From: Thermococcus sp.
Lineage (GTDB): Archaea; Methanobacteriota_B; Thermococci; Thermococcales; Thermococcaceae
Reading direction: 5' to 3'
Assembly (NCBI RefSeq): GCF_017656495.1
Contig: NZ_JACDNS010000004.1
Span: 1-64,000 of the forward strand
Length of the DNA stretch: 64,000 nucleotides
Numbering within the stretch: the stretch's first letter is position 1; each line of letters begins with the position of its first letter. A program made the translations under genes and the position numbers. The notes below the pieces were generated by a model. The model was not told where the DNA came from, made no database searches, and saw only the letters and a program-made list of their open reading frames with translations. Below are positions 9,247 to 17,425 of this stretch, piece by piece.

Positions 9247-10635
9247 TCACTCTTTTCTCTTGCTTGCCTTCCACTTGCTCCATCTGTACAGAGCGGCTAA
9301 TGACTTGATGGCCCTCTCTGGTTCTGGATATGCTGGGATGCCGTTCTCGTTGAGTATATCAATTGCTTCCTTTGCCTCAATTCCACCGACGATTGCAACA
9401 ACTATTGGCTTCTTCTTTCCACTCTTCTCGTACTCATCAATGACTATTCTTGCTAAATCTCTTGGGTCGAGAACTGCTGTCTGACAGTAGAGAACAGCTA
9501 TTGCATGCATCTCTGGATGAGCTAAAGCGTCTCTAACAGCGCCTTCATAAGCCTTTGCATCCGCCATACCGGTCAAGTCAACTGGATTCTTGTAGCTTCC
9601 GAATGGTGGCATGTGGTTTGCAAAGACCTTAAGCTCTTCGAGATTATCATAGAGTTTTAATCCTTCCTCTTCAGCTGCATCTGTTGCCATGACTCCAATT
9701 CCACCGCCGTTTGTGATTATGACGACATTCTCTCCTGGTGGTTCCGGTAAGTTGCTGAGTGTTCTTGCCCAGTCGAAGGCTTCGCCAATTGTTAATGCTC
9801 TCAAAACACCGCTCTGCTTGAATGCTGCGGTGTAGATGCTGTCAGCACCTGCCAAGCTGCCTGTGTGTGATGCTGCCGCCTTTGCACCCCTCTCACTTCT
9901 TCCGGCCTTAATGACTATGATTGGCTTCTTCACGCTGACTTCTTTTGCAGCTTCCATAAACTTTCTACCGTCCTTGACACCCTCCATGTAAATGAGGATT
10001 GCCTTTGTGTTTTCATCATCTTTGAAGTACTCCAAGAGGTCGGCATCATCAATATCGCTCTTGTTTCCAATGCTGACAACTGCCGAGAGACCAACTTTCT
10101 CAAGAATTGTCCATCCCATGAGGGCTATACCGAGAGCACCGCTCTGGCTGATCAAGGCCAAGTTGCCGGGCATGACGTCTGTTGGACCGAAGGTTGCGTT
10201 GAGCTTTGCTGGCGTATAGACGACACCGAAAATGTTTGGACCGAGAATTCTCATTCCATACTTGTGAGCTGTCTCGACTAACTGCTCTTCAACTTTCTTA
10301 CCTTCTGGTCCAAGTTCACCAAATCCTGAGCTTATGATAGGTAACACTTTAACCCCTTTCTTTCCACATTCCTCGACAACCTGAGGAACAAACTTGGCTG
10401 GGACAACGACAACAGCCATATCAACTTCATCGGGAACATCAAGAATACTCTTGTAAACCTTAAATTTTCTTCCGCTTATCTCAATTTCTCCGCCTTTGAC
10501 ATTGACTGCGTATATTTTTCCTTCATAGCCATACTCAATGAGGTTCTTCATAATGGCATAACCTATTTTCCCTGGCTTTCCAGAAGCTCCAATGACGGCA
10601 ACGCTCTTTGGCTTGAATAGTGCCTCAATACTCAT
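9247..10635 (-). CDS. acdA: Acetyl-CoA synthetase (ADP-forming), alpha subunit
   Basis: The enzyme converts acetyl-CoA or other acyl-CoA, ADP and phosphate to acid, CoA and ATP. This is the main substrate-level phosphorylation step of sugar and peptide fermentation in Thermococcales. The CoA-binding Rossmann domain starts SVAVIGASGKPGKIGYAI. Two succinyl-CoA-ligase-like domains follow, and the phosphorylated histidine lies in AASHTGSLAG near residue 257. The beta subunit is not adjacent, as is usual in this order where alpha and beta genes are unlinked. ATG 10635 is preceded by GAGGTGA; the in-frame GTG at 10644 is part of that site. It has 462 residues. A palindrome lies upstream of its TATA box. 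Confidence 0.95.
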   Translation of the reverse strand: MSIEALFKPKSVAVIGASGKPGKIGYAIMKNLIEYGYEGKIYAVNVKGGEIEISGRKFKVYKSILDVPDEVDMAVVVVPAKFVPQVVEECGKKGVKVLPIISSGFGELGPEGKKVEEQLVETAHKYGMRILGPNIFGVVYTPAKLNATFGPTDVMPGNLALISQSGALGIALMGWTILEKVGLSAVVSIGNKSDIDDADLLEYFKDDENTKAILIYMEGVKDGRKFMEAAKEVSVKKPIIVIKAGRSERGAKAAASHTGSLAGADSIYTAAFKQSGVLRALTIGEAFDWARTLSNLPEPPGENVVIITNGGGIGVMATDAAEEEGLKLYDNLEELKVFANHMPPFGSYKNPVDLTGMADAKAYEGAVRDALAHPEMHAIAVLYCQTAVLDPRDLARIVIDEYEKSGKKKPIVVAIVGGIEAKEAIDILNENGIPAYPEPERAIKSLAALYRWSKWKASKRKE

Positions 10636-10677
10636 TTCCTTCACCTCGATAAACTTTACAAGGGTTATTCTGAAAAA

Positions 10678-10724
10678 TCAGTTATAACTTTTCTCTTATC
10701 AATTTGCCGATTGTCCTATCGGCA
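10678..10724 (-). promoter_or_regulatory. acdA promoter with an upstream inverted repeat
   Basis: On the minus strand AAAGTTATAACTG (centre near 10685) is a TATA-like box about 50 bases before the acdA ATG. Some 20 bases upstream lies a perfect inverted repeat, TGCCGAT-TGTCCT-ATCGGCA at 10705-10724. It is GC-rich against an AT-rich spacer, which suggests an operator or a short hairpin. It does not match the TATCAC-N5-GTGATA glycolytic-regulator motif. Confidence 0.45.
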
Positions 10725-10897
10725 CTTGTTAAATAAACCATGGGTTTTGAACAATTGTTGGGTGAGGAAATTTAATTGTTTGCATAGTACATCAATTTTT
10801 GTAGATTTTTACATGTGTCAAGAATATTAAGAAATTTCCTTGTTGCATCTTTGGGTAATAGCATAAAGGGGAAGATTTTAAAGTCAAAGACAGAAAA

Positions 10898-10960
10898 TAA
10901 AAGTGATGATGACCCTTCCCCTCATCTGAGGGGTGATGAGCACACCGGTAGGCTGATGAA
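10898..10960 (+). ncRNA. Box C/D guide sRNA
   Basis: A complete archaeal C/D layout is visible: box C GTGATGA (10903-10909), D' guide, box D' CTGA (10926-10929), a 3-base spacer, box C' GTGATGA (10933-10939), a 13-base guide GCACACCGGTAGG, and box D CTGA (10953-10956). Such RNAs bind L7Ae, Nop5 and fibrillarin and direct 2'-O-methylation of rRNA or tRNA. ATTTTAAAG at 10875-10883 is a TATA box at suitable spacing. Box D overlaps the likely ATG of the following gene. By the D+5 rule the D guide would modify the fifth base of a CCUACCGGUGUG-like target, which I could not place. Confidence 0.85.
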
Positions 10961-11381
10961 AATGGCAAAGATGGAAGAAGAGAAAGTCGCCCAATATACG
11001 CAGGTTCATAAAGCCTTCAGAAAGACCCTTGAGATATGCTTTGATATGGTAGTTATGGTATTCTTGTTTTTCATACTCTACCTTACAGTGTACTCCATTT
11101 ATTTGAACTTCAAGCTCACATACAAAGTTGCTGAGCCTAAACTGTTAATTGCAAATGTCCTCGTTACGATAATCCTCATAGAGACTTACAGAATTTTGAT
11201 AATTTACTTAAGGCAGCACCGTGTTAGCCTAACCCACATATTGGAAGTTGGAATAGTTGCTCTTATTCAAAAGCTTGTCGTTGCTTCTGATTTCAAAGAA
11301 TTGGATGCCCTAAAGCTCTTTGCAATCGCAGGCCTTATATTTGTGTTAGGATATCTATACATTAAGATAGGTGAGGAGTGA
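10956..11381 (+). CDS. PsiE-like four-helix membrane protein
   Basis: The protein has a short charged N terminus and four predicted membrane helices at about residues 26-48, 60-82, 92-109 and 118-136. This pattern and the [11 protein letters not shown]-type third helix match the phosphate-starvation-inducible PsiE family, whose biochemical function is unknown. The frame is open from GTG 10815, but bases 10898-10956 form a box C/D sRNA. The start is therefore placed at ATG 10956, giving 141 residues; ATG 10962 or 10971 is also possible. No strong ribosome binding site precedes any of them. The TGA overlaps the fen1 ATG by one base. Confidence 0.7.
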   Translation: MKMAKMEEEKVAQYTQVHKAFRKTLEICFDMVVMVFLFFILYLTVYSIYLNFKLTYKVAEPKLLIANVLVTIILIETYRILIIYLRQHRVSLTHILEVGIVALIQKLVVASDFKELDALKLFAIAGLIFVLGYLYIKIGEE

Positions 11382-12406
11382 TGGGAGTTCAGATAGGTGA
11401 GCTCATTCCGAGGAAAGAAATTGAGATTGAAAATCTAAACGGAAGGAAGATAGCTATTGATGCTTTGAATGCAATTTATCAGTTCCTCTCTATCATCAGA
11501 CAAAGAGATGGAACACCCCTCATGGACTCTAAAGGAAGAATAACTTCACATCTCTCCGGGCTGTTCTACAGGACGATAAACCTCATGGAAGCGGGAATAA
11601 AGCCAGCTTATGTATTTGATGGAAAGCCACCAGAATTCAAGAAGAAAGAGCTTGAAAAGAGAGCCGAAGCGAGAGAAGAAGCTGAGGAAAAGTGGCAAGA
11701 GGCTTTGGCGAGAGGTGATCTGGAGGAGGCAAAGAAATATGCTCAGAGGGCTTCAAGGGTGAATGAGCAGCTGATTGAAGATGCCAAAAAGCTGCTAGAC
11801 CTTATGGGTATTCCATGGGTGCAGGCTCCAAGTGAAGGTGAGGCTCAAGCGGCTTATATGGCGTCAAAGGGTAAAGTCTGGGCTTCAGCTTCTCAGGATT
11901 ACGACTCACTTTTGTTTGGAGCACCAAGGCTTGTTAGGAATTTGACGATAACAGGCAGAAGAAAGCTTCCTGGAAAAGATGTTTATGTTGAAGTGAAGCC
12001 AGAGCTAATTGTTTTGGAGGAAGTTTTAAAAGAACTGAAGATTGACAGGGAAAAGCTCATAGAACTGGCTATTCTGGTTGGAACCGATTATAATCCGGGA
12101 GGAATCAAGGGGGTTGGTCCAAAGAAAGCTCTGGAGATTGTCAGATATTCAAAAGATCCACTGAAGAAGTATCAGAAGATGAGCGACGTTGATTTATATG
12201 CAATCAAGGAGTTCTTCCTAAATCCGCCTGTTACAGATGATTACAAGCTCGTCTGGAAGATGCCAGATGAAGAAGGCATTTTAAAGTTCCTCTGTGATGA
12301 ACACGACTTCAGCGAGGAAAGAGTAAAGAACGGTCTCGAAAGGCTAAAGAAAGCAATAAGAGCTGGAAAACAGTCAACTTTGGAGAGCTGGTTCATGAAG
12401 AAGTGA
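11381..12406 (+). CDS. fen: Flap endonuclease 1
   Basis: FEN-1 removes 5' flaps in Okazaki fragment processing and base excision repair. The N-terminal nuclease region starts with the essential [14 protein letters not shown], which must begin at the second residue, so ATG 11381 is correct. Catalytic acidic residues are seen in [36 protein letters not shown] and [11 protein letters not shown], plus [14 protein letters not shown] (helix-hairpin-helix). The C-terminal tail QSTLESWF is the PIP box that binds PCNA. The 341-residue length is normal. GGTGAGG precedes the ATG, and the start overlaps the stop of the PsiE-like gene. Confidence 0.98.
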   Translation: MGVQIGELIPRKEIEIENLNGRKIAIDALNAIYQFLSIIRQRDGTPLMDSKGRITSHLSGLFYRTINLMEAGIKPAYVFDGKPPEFKKKELEKRAEAREEAEEKWQEALARGDLEEAKKYAQRASRVNEQLIEDAKKLLDLMGIPWVQAPSEGEAQAAYMASKGKVWASASQDYDSLLFGAPRLVRNLTITGRRKLPGKDVYVEVKPELIVLEEVLKELKIDREKLIELAILVGTDYNPGGIKGVGPKKALEIVRYSKDPLKKYQKMSDVDLYAIKEFFLNPPVTDDYKLVWKMPDEEGILKFLCDEHDFSEERVKNGLERLKKAIRAGKQSTLESWFMKK

Positions 12407-12430
12407 TTTTTTCTTTTTGTTTTGATTTTC
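12407..12430 (+). terminator. Oligo-T transcription terminator after fen1
   Basis: Directly after the fen1 TGA the plus strand reads four separated T runs within 24 bases (TTTTTTC, TTTTTG, TTTTG, TTTTC). Such U-rich tracts without a hairpin are the usual intrinsic terminators of Thermococcales RNA polymerase. Confidence 0.6.
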
Positions 12431-12493
12431 TAATACCATATGTCAGCATTAGTATTGAGCACCCAATTTGCTGGATAAATAAAAAAGAAAAAA

Positions 12494-13393
12494 TCAGATT
12501 GTTATTTTCAATCCAAGTTTTTCTACCAATTCCTTGTATCTGTTTCTGACTGTGACTTCCGTGACTCTTGCAACCTCGGCAACCTCTCTCTGGGTTCTCT
12601 TCTCGCCCTCGAGCAGTGAAGCAATGTACAATGCAGCTGCAACTAATCCAGCTGGGCTCTTACCGCTTGTTAGTCCCCTATTATATGCTTCCTCCAAAAG
12701 CTCAATTGCCCTTCTTCTAACTTTTTCGCTCAAGCCAAGCTCGTCAGCAAACTTGTTGACGTAATCAGTTGGCTTAACAAAGAGCTTCTTTGGAGTTAAG
12801 TTGAGATTCCTTGCAATAAACCTAAAACTTCTCCCAATCTCTTTCTTGTCAACTCTTGCAATATCAGCAATCTCATCGAGAGTTCTTGGTATTTTTAAGA
12901 GCCTACAGGCAGCGTAAACACATGCAGCAATAACGCTTTCAATAGATCTCCCTCTAATGAGCCCTCTTCTCACGGCCTCTCTATACAGCCTTGCCGCTTC
13001 CTCTTCAACGTGCTTTGGAAGCTTAAGCTGCGAAGCAATTCTATCAAGCTCGCTTAAAGCAAAAGCTAAATTACGCTCAGCAGCATCGCTGACTCTTAAT
13101 CTGCTCTGCCACTTTCTCAGACGATACATCTTCTCTCTCATCAGACCAGTAACGTTCCTGTCACTTCCAATGTCAGTTGAAAGACCTTTATCATGAAGAA
13201 GAATGCTCTCAGGCGCACCTGTTCTAGAACGCTTCTCTCTCTGTGAAGCGTCGAACGCTCTCCATTCTGGTCCCATATCCACTATATTCTCTTCTATGAC
13301 GAATCCACACTTTGCACAGACGATTTCTCCATGCTCAGGATCATAAATAAATTCAGTTGAACCACAAACTGGACAGACCCTACGCTTTTCCAC
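12494..13393 (-). CDS. tfb: Transcription initiation factor B (TFB)
   Basis: TFB joins TBP at the TATA/BRE and recruits RNA polymerase. The zinc ribbon CPVCGS...CAKCGFV occupies residues 8-32. The B-finger/linker follows with PEWRAFDASQREKRSRTGAP. Two cyclin-fold repeats span about 105-200 and 205-300, the second ending in a helix-turn-helix (TQREVAEVARVTEVTVRNRYKEL) that reads the BRE. The start is GTG 13393, with GGGGGTG seven bases upstream. Length (299) is typical. Thermococcales usually have two TFBs; from sequence alone I cannot tell which one this is, though the intact zinc ribbon and B-finger favour the canonical TFB1. Confidence 0.96.
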   Translation of the reverse strand: MEKRRVCPVCGSTEFIYDPEHGEIVCAKCGFVIEENIVDMGPEWRAFDASQREKRSRTGAPESILLHDKGLSTDIGSDRNVTGLMREKMYRLRKWQSRLRVSDAAERNLAFALSELDRIASQLKLPKHVEEEAARLYREAVRRGLIRGRSIESVIAACVYAACRLLKIPRTLDEIADIARVDKKEIGRSFRFIARNLNLTPKKLFVKPTDYVNKFADELGLSEKVRRRAIELLEEAYNRGLTSGKSPAGLVAAALYIASLLEGEKRTQREVAEVARVTEVTVRNRYKELVEKLGLKITI

Positions 13394-13444
13394 TTTGACA
13401 CCCCCATCTGCGGGTTACGGTTAATAAACTCATACTATATAAAA

Positions 13445-13717
13445 TTAACCAAACTTCGAGACAAATTTCATTACCCAGACAAAGTCCTCTTTTTTGAATG
13501 TCATTTTTTCCAAAACTCTAACATCAATTTCTTCATCTTCGACCACGTTAACATAAACCCAGAGGAATACGGGATCTCTTTCATCCCCCAGCAATAAGTT
13601 GCGGTAAAGGATATCAATTGTTCCATCGCCATTTTTCTTGGCGGAGATGGGCTTCCAAGTCTCTAAGCTAACTTCTCCTTTCAAGTCAAGCTCTTTTATG
13701 ATTCTCTTGATTTCCAT
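13445..13717 (-). CDS. Small conserved protein of unknown function
   Basis: The 90-residue product is not recognised. It is acidic in the middle (VEDEEIDVRVLEKM), has alternating strand-like segments (TIDILYRNLLLGDERDPVFLWVYVNVV), and has no cysteines, membrane helix or signal peptide. It is likely a small soluble alpha/beta protein. GAGAGGT precedes ATG 13717, and a TATA-like TATATAAATTTT region lies upstream near 13760. It is located between tfb and the PDCD5-type gene on the same strand. Codon usage resembles its neighbours, so I take it as a real gene. Confidence 0.6.
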   Translation of the reverse strand: MEIKRIIKELDLKGEVSLETWKPISAKKNGDGTIDILYRNLLLGDERDPVFLWVYVNVVEDEEIDVRVLEKMTFKKEDFVWVMKFVSKFG

Positions 13718-13800
13718 ACCTCTCTCACTCGCCTTTATTTATTTACACACAAAAAGTATATAAATTTTAAGGATGTCAGAGCAAAGTAATGTAACTCTCG

Positions 13801-14139
13801 CTACCACTTAATCCTAAATTCTCTTCTTGTCCTTGCATCAATCTGGGCTAAAATCTTTTTAAGCTTTGCATCATCAATTTTCTCCCTAATTTGTCCTGCT
13901 TGGTAAAGCTGAACTAATATAAGCTCAACTTGTTGAGCAAGTTCTGGTCTGACAAGCTTAACCCTTGCAAGTCTCTCTCTAGCCTCTGGAGTTAGTATTC
14001 TCCTGAGAATTGCTTGTATTTGTGCTTCAAGTTCTGCTTGCTGTCTTGCAGCTTCCTCCTGAGCTTTTTGCTGCTCAGCAAGCCTTCTCTGTAATTCCAT
14101 GAGCTTTCTCTTTCTAATCTCTTCAATGTCCTCAGCCAT
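13801..14139 (-). CDS. DNA-binding protein of the PDCD5 family
   Basis: This 112-residue basic helical protein belongs to the PDCD5/TFAR19 family, archaeal relatives of which bind DNA in vitro. The long N-terminal helix (RKRKLMELQRRLAEQQKAQEEAARQQAE) precedes a three-helix core with the conserved LTPEARERLARVKLVRPELAQQVE segment and a basic tail RTRREFRIKW. In archaea it is commonly linked to S19e, as here. GAGGTGAT lies five bases before the ATG. A 102-base spacer separates it from the S19e gene upstream on the same strand. Confidence 0.92.
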   Translation of the reverse strand: MAEDIEEIRKRKLMELQRRLAEQQKAQEEAARQQAELEAQIQAILRRILTPEARERLARVKLVRPELAQQVELILVQLYQAGQIREKIDDAKLKKILAQIDARTRREFRIKW

Positions 14140-14241
14140 TTTCTATCACCTCGCCAAGGGGATTTATGATAAAATAGTTAAAAAGTTATTGCAACAAGAA
14201 ATTGGGAGTATCAAATTTAGGAATAGGAATAAAATAGAAGT

Positions 14242-14694
14242 TCAATACTTCTTGAGCTCTGGAATAACTTCCTCAAGCTCCTTCTTGAGCTCTGTTGCTG
14301 CTTTGTCAAGGAAGCTTCTTCCCTTAGGCGTGACAATTCTTCCCTTGCCTGGAACCTTCTCAATGAACCCTGCTGCTTCCAACTGCTGAAGAGCCTTTCT
14401 AATTATGCTTCCGCTTCCTTTGTAAAACTTCTCTGGAGCGTGTCCTCTGTTTTTTCTTCCTCCATACCAAGTCCTAAGTCTTTCAATACCAACAGGGCCG
14501 TCGATGTATATCTTTCTGAAGACTGAAGCAACTCTATAATACCACCAGTCCTCTTGCTCTGGAAGTCTTTCCTTGTGTCTTCCTGTTTTGACAAATGGGG
14601 CCCATTCTGGTGGCTTAATCTCAGGTATCTCCTTCAACTTTTGAGCAACCCTCTCAACGAGCAAATCACCGGGAACATCATAAACTGTCGCCAT
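14242..14694 (-). CDS. rps19e: 30S ribosomal protein S19e
   Basis: S19e is an archaeal/eukaryal small-subunit protein needed for 18S/16S 3' maturation. The sequence matches throughout: [55 protein letters not shown] and [19 protein letters not shown], ending with the winged-helix-like [11 protein letters not shown] and [14 protein letters not shown]. Length of 150 residues is normal. GGAGGGATT precedes the ATG. It follows the CRM-domain gene with a gap of two bases, so the two form an operon. Confidence 0.97.
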   Translation of the reverse strand: MATVYDVPGDLLVERVAQKLKEIPEIKPPEWAPFVKTGRHKERLPEQEDWWYYRVASVFRKIYIDGPVGIERLRTWYGGRKNRGHAPEKFYKGSGSIIRKALQQLEAAGFIEKVPGKGRIVTPKGRSFLDKAATELKKELEEVIPELKKY

Positions 14695-14696
14695 CC

Positions 14697-15113
14697 TTAA
14701 TCCCTCCCTTTCTTGAACTTCTTTCTAAATTGAGCAATATCGAGCTTGACCTTTTTAACGGGCTTCTCTTCCCGCTTCTCCTTTGAGAGTTCCTTAAGCT
14801 TAAGCTTCCTTAAATACTTTTCCCATCCCTCTCTCGGACGGAATAATATAAATCTTTTGCCTCTAACTTCAATCAGCTCGCTGTCAGTTAGCTCGGCAAC
14901 CTTCTCAGCTATCTGCTTTCTGTCCATTCCAGTTGTGATGAGCGCTCCCTTTCTTATTTCCACTTTGAGGATACCGTCTTTCTTGAGCTGGGTGTTGATT
15001 TCGTTAATCACACTCTCCTCTAACCCTTTCTTTCCAATCCACGCTTTAGGCTGAATATCGTAATATTTGGCTCTTATAGCCCTTCTCACCTTTCCGGGTA
15101 GGCGTTTCTCCAT
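14697..15113 (-). CDS. YhbY/CRM-domain RNA-binding protein
   Basis: The N-terminal 90 residues form a CRM (YhbY) domain: [51 protein letters not shown], then the [14 protein letters not shown] turn and a final [13 protein letters not shown] strand. This fold binds pre-ribosomal or intron RNA. A basic tail of about 50 residues rich in Lys and Glu follows. ATG 15113 has GAGGTGA in front and starts the conserved region; the frame is open 13 codons further but without a binding site. Tight linkage to rps19e supports a role in ribosome assembly (inference). Confidence 0.85.
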   Translation of the reverse strand: MEKRLPGKVRRAIRAKYYDIQPKAWIGKKGLEESVINEINTQLKKDGILKVEIRKGALITTGMDRKQIAEKVAELTDSELIEVRGKRFILFRPREGWEKYLRKLKLKELSKEKREEKPVKKVKLDIAQFRKKFKKGRD

Positions 15114-15196
15114 ATCTCTCACCTCAAATCTCAACCTCTCGCAAAGAGGCAAAAGAGTTTATAAGGGTTTGGCTTTTAAAGGTTGCCGTGAGGAAG

Positions 15197-15802
15197 ATGG
15201 AAGTTCATCACCTCTACAGCGGGGGCAAAGATTCCTCATTGGCTGCCTGGATTCTGCAAAAATTGGGTTATGAGGTAAAGTTAGTCACGATAAGCTTTGG
15301 TCTTCTCGATAATTGGAAATATGCGAAGGAAACTGCTGATAGGTTGGGCTTTAATCATGAGGTTGTGTTTTTGGATAGAGAACTTTTAGAAAAAGCTGTC
15401 GAGATGTGCATTAGAGATGGACATCCAAGCAACGCAATTCAGTTTATCCATGAAAAGGCTCTCGAAGAGCTCGCAAGCCGTGAAGATGTTGAGAGAATAA
15501 GCGATGGTACAAGGAGAGATGACAGGGTTCCTTTTTTGGATTTAAGAAAGACAAGGAGCCTTGAAGATAGGTTTAACGTTCAGTATATACGCCCCTTGCT
15601 GGGATTGGGCTATAAGACAATAAGGGAGCTTACAGAAAAGCTCTTTATCGTTGAAATTAGAGAAAGTGAAAAACTGGAAAAGAGCGATTATGAAGTTGAG
15701 CTGAGACATCTTCTAAGACTTAAGGGAATAGACCCGCTAGCAATCTTCCCAAAGAGGCACTATCAGTCAAGAGTTCTGGGATGGAAGAAGCAAGATTTAT
15801 AA
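15197..15802 (+). CDS. PP-loop ATPase (COG2117-type, N-type ATP pyrophosphatase)
   Basis: The PP-loop SGGKDSS near residue 9 shows an ATP-pyrophosphatase that adenylates a substrate, as in tRNA thiolation and related enzymes. It is followed by ADRLGFNHEVVFLDRELLEKAVEMC and the conserved DGTRRDDRVPFLDL near residue 115. Archaeal members are annotated as a predicted tRNA-modification subunit; the true substrate is unknown. It sits between translation genes. The frame starts at GTG 15188, but ATG 15197 follows GTGAGGA and begins the conserved strand, giving 201 residues. No zinc-binding cysteine clusters typical of TtuA are present. Confidence 0.75.
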   Translation: MEVHHLYSGGKDSSLAAWILQKLGYEVKLVTISFGLLDNWKYAKETADRLGFNHEVVFLDRELLEKAVEMCIRDGHPSNAIQFIHEKALEELASREDVERISDGTRRDDRVPFLDLRKTRSLEDRFNVQYIRPLLGLGYKTIRELTEKLFIVEIRESEKLEKSDYEVELRHLLRLKGIDPLAIFPKRHYQSRVLGWKKQDL

Positions 15803-15845
15803 AAGGGAACTGAAATGTTAGCTCTGAATATGGAACTTAAGGGGA

Positions 15846-15858
15846 AGATTTAAATAAG
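15846..15858 (+). promoter_or_regulatory. TATA box of the L39e-L31e-aIF6-LX operon
   Basis: GATTTAAATAAG with a purine-rich GGGGAA upstream forms a BRE/TATA pair centred near 15852. The predicted start near 15878 leaves a leader of about 35 bases to the L39e ATG at 15913. Confidence 0.55.
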
Positions 15859-15912
15859 CTTAAGCTTGAAGCTTGGTTAGGACTTATTACGATAACTTTA
15901 GGAGGGATAAGA

Positions 15913-16068
15913 ATGGCAAGGTACAAGCCTCTTCCAAAGAAGCTTCGCTTGGCAAAGGCTGCTAAGCAAAATAGGAGAGTTCCTGTGTGGGTTATCGTGA
16001 AGACAAACAGAAAAGTTATAACTCACCCCAAGAGAAGATACTGGAGAAGAACAAAGCTTAAGGAGTGA
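15913..16068 (+). CDS. rpl39e: 50S ribosomal protein L39e
   Basis: This 51-residue gene translates as [20 protein letters not shown], then [15 protein letters not shown] and finally a basic tail ending RRTKLKE. It is the complete L39e sequence with its conserved tryptophan and Arg/Lys-rich helix that lines the exit tunnel. GGAGGG sits seven bases upstream of the ATG. It heads the conserved archaeal cluster L39e-L31e-aIF6-LX, with the L31e ATG six bases past its stop. Confidence 0.96.
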   Translation: MARYKPLPKKLRLAKAAKQNRRVPVWVIVKTNRKVITHPKRRYWRRTKLKE

Positions 16069-16074
16069 TGAAAA

Positions 16075-16461
16075 ATGGCGATTAAGGTCGGAGATGAGGT
16101 TATTTTCACGGTTCCAATAAGGAAGATCAAAAAGATTGTCCCAAGGTGGAAAAGGGCTCCAAGAGCTGCTAGGTTCGTTAGAGAGTTCATTGCAAGGCAT
16201 GCAAAAGCTGAAGAGGTCATCATAGCTCCAGAAGTTAACGAAAAGATTTGGGAAAGAGGAATTGAGAAGCCTCCAAGCAAGCTTAGAGTTAAAGTTAAGG
16301 TGGTCGAGGAAGAGGTTGAAGGAAAAGGCAAGGTCAGAGTTGCCTACGTTGAGCTTCCACCAGAGGCAAAGAAGACAGTAAAAGAAGAAAAGAAGGCTGA
16401 GGAAAAGAAAGAAGAAGAAAAGAAACCGGAAGAACAGCCAAAAGAAGAGGCTGAGAGCTGA
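16075..16461 (+). CDS. rpl31e: 50S ribosomal protein L31e with a long charged C-terminal tail
   Basis: Residues 1-95 are a standard L31e: [59 protein letters not shown]31e sits near the polypeptide exit. The protein is 128 residues; the extra 30 or so at the end consist almost only of Lys, Glu, Pro and Ala ([22 protein letters not shown]). Typical archaeal L31e ends near residue 95, so the tail is an extension and is probably disordered. GGAGTGATG precedes the ATG. Confidence 0.96.
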   Translation: MAIKVGDEVIFTVPIRKIKKIVPRWKRAPRAARFVREFIARHAKAEEVIIAPEVNEKIWERGIEKPPSKLRVKVKVVEEEVEGKGKVRVAYVELPPEAKKTVKEEKKAEEKKEEEKKPEEQPKEEAES

Positions 16462-16495
16462 TCTCTCAATTTTTATTTCTCGTGAGTGGTGGAAA

Positions 16496-17182
16496 ATGCA
16501 CATAGAAAGACTTGACTTTGAAAATTCTCCTTATCTGGGTGTGTTTGGTGTCGCTACCGATAAAGTGCTCTTGGTTAGAGAGGGTCTTCAAGAAAAAAAG
16601 CTCAATGTTTTGAGAGAAGTTCTAAAAGTCCCAATTATCGAAACGAGCATTATGAAGTCTAGAATCGTTGGTATCTTTGCTGCTGGAAACTCAAATGCAA
16701 TTGTTGTTCCCTATTACATTTGGGATACTGAACTTGAGAGAATCAATGCCGCCCTAAGGGAATATGGTCTTGATATTAGGGTTGAGCCCTTTTTAAGCAA
16801 GCTGACTGCTTTAGGCAACTTGATTTTAGCTAATGACAAAGCAGCTCTTGTGAGCGCAAAGTTCACAAGAGAAGAAGCAAAGCAGCTTGAGGATATCTTA
16901 GGAGTGGAAGTAGAGCGCGGTATTATAGCCGAATTCCATGCCGTTGGAAGTGTTGGTGTTGTTACAAACAAAGGCGGCCTGGTTCACCCTGAAACCACTG
17001 AGGATGAGCTTGAATGGTTGAGAGACCTATTTAAAGTTGACATTTACCTTGGCACTGCAAATCAGGGTGTTCCATTTGTTGGTTCATGTATGTTAGCCAA
17101 TTCCTTTGGGGTTGTTGTTGGACATCTCACAACTGGTCCTGAGATTGTTAAGATTGAGGAAGCACTGGGCTTTTTGGGGTGA
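16496..17182 (+). CDS. eif6: Translation initiation factor aIF6
   Basis: aIF6 binds L23/L14e near the sarcin-ricin loop on the large subunit and prevents premature joining of subunits. The protein shows the five-fold pseudosymmetric repeats (pentein fold) through 228 residues, for example YLGVFGVATDKVLLV, IVGIFAAGNSNAIVVP, LTALGNLILANDKAALVS, VGSVGVVTNKGGLVHP and GTANQGVPFVGSCMLANSFGVVVG. Length is normal. GGTGG is four bases before the ATG. It is third in the L39e operon. Confidence 0.97.
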   Translation: MHIERLDFENSPYLGVFGVATDKVLLVREGLQEKKLNVLREVLKVPIIETSIMKSRIVGIFAAGNSNAIVVPYYIWDTELERINAALREYGLDIRVEPFLSKLTALGNLILANDKAALVSAKFTREEAKQLEDILGVEVERGIIAEFHAVGSVGVVTNKGGLVHPETTEDELEWLRDLFKVDIYLGTANQGVPFVGSCMLANSFGVVVGHLTTGPEIVKIEEALGFLG

Positions 17183-17188
17183 GGCAGG

Positions 17189-17425
17189 ATGGAGGTTAAG
17201 GTTTATCGCGTTAGGGGCATTTTCGAAAGAGAAGGAAAGAAGCAGAAGTTCACAAAAGAGTACAGGGCAGTAAAGCCAGAGGATGTTGTTGAGCTCGTTT
17301 ACTCCGAGATCGGAAGCAAGCACAGGGTAAAGAGAACAAAGATTAAGATTGAAGCAATTGAGGAAATAAAGCCAGAAGAAGCTGAAAACCCAATTGTTAG
17401 AAGACTCAGCTTGGAGCTTGCTTGA
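17189..17425 (+). CDS. rplX: 50S ribosomal protein LX (L18Ae/L20a)
   Basis: The 78-residue protein is LX, the archaeal counterpart of the N-terminal part of eukaryotic L18a/L20a. [27 protein letters not shown] and [23 protein letters not shown] are conserved. It is last in the operon, with GGTGAGG ahead of the ATG and six bases after the aIF6 stop. In related genomes prefoldin alpha usually follows directly (recalled gene order). Here two secreted-protein genes separate them. T-rich sequence after 17425 may end the transcript. Confidence 0.94.
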   Translation: MEVKVYRVRGIFEREGKKQKFTKEYRAVKPEDVVELVYSEIGSKHRVKRTKIKIEAIEEIKPEEAENPIVRRLSLELA

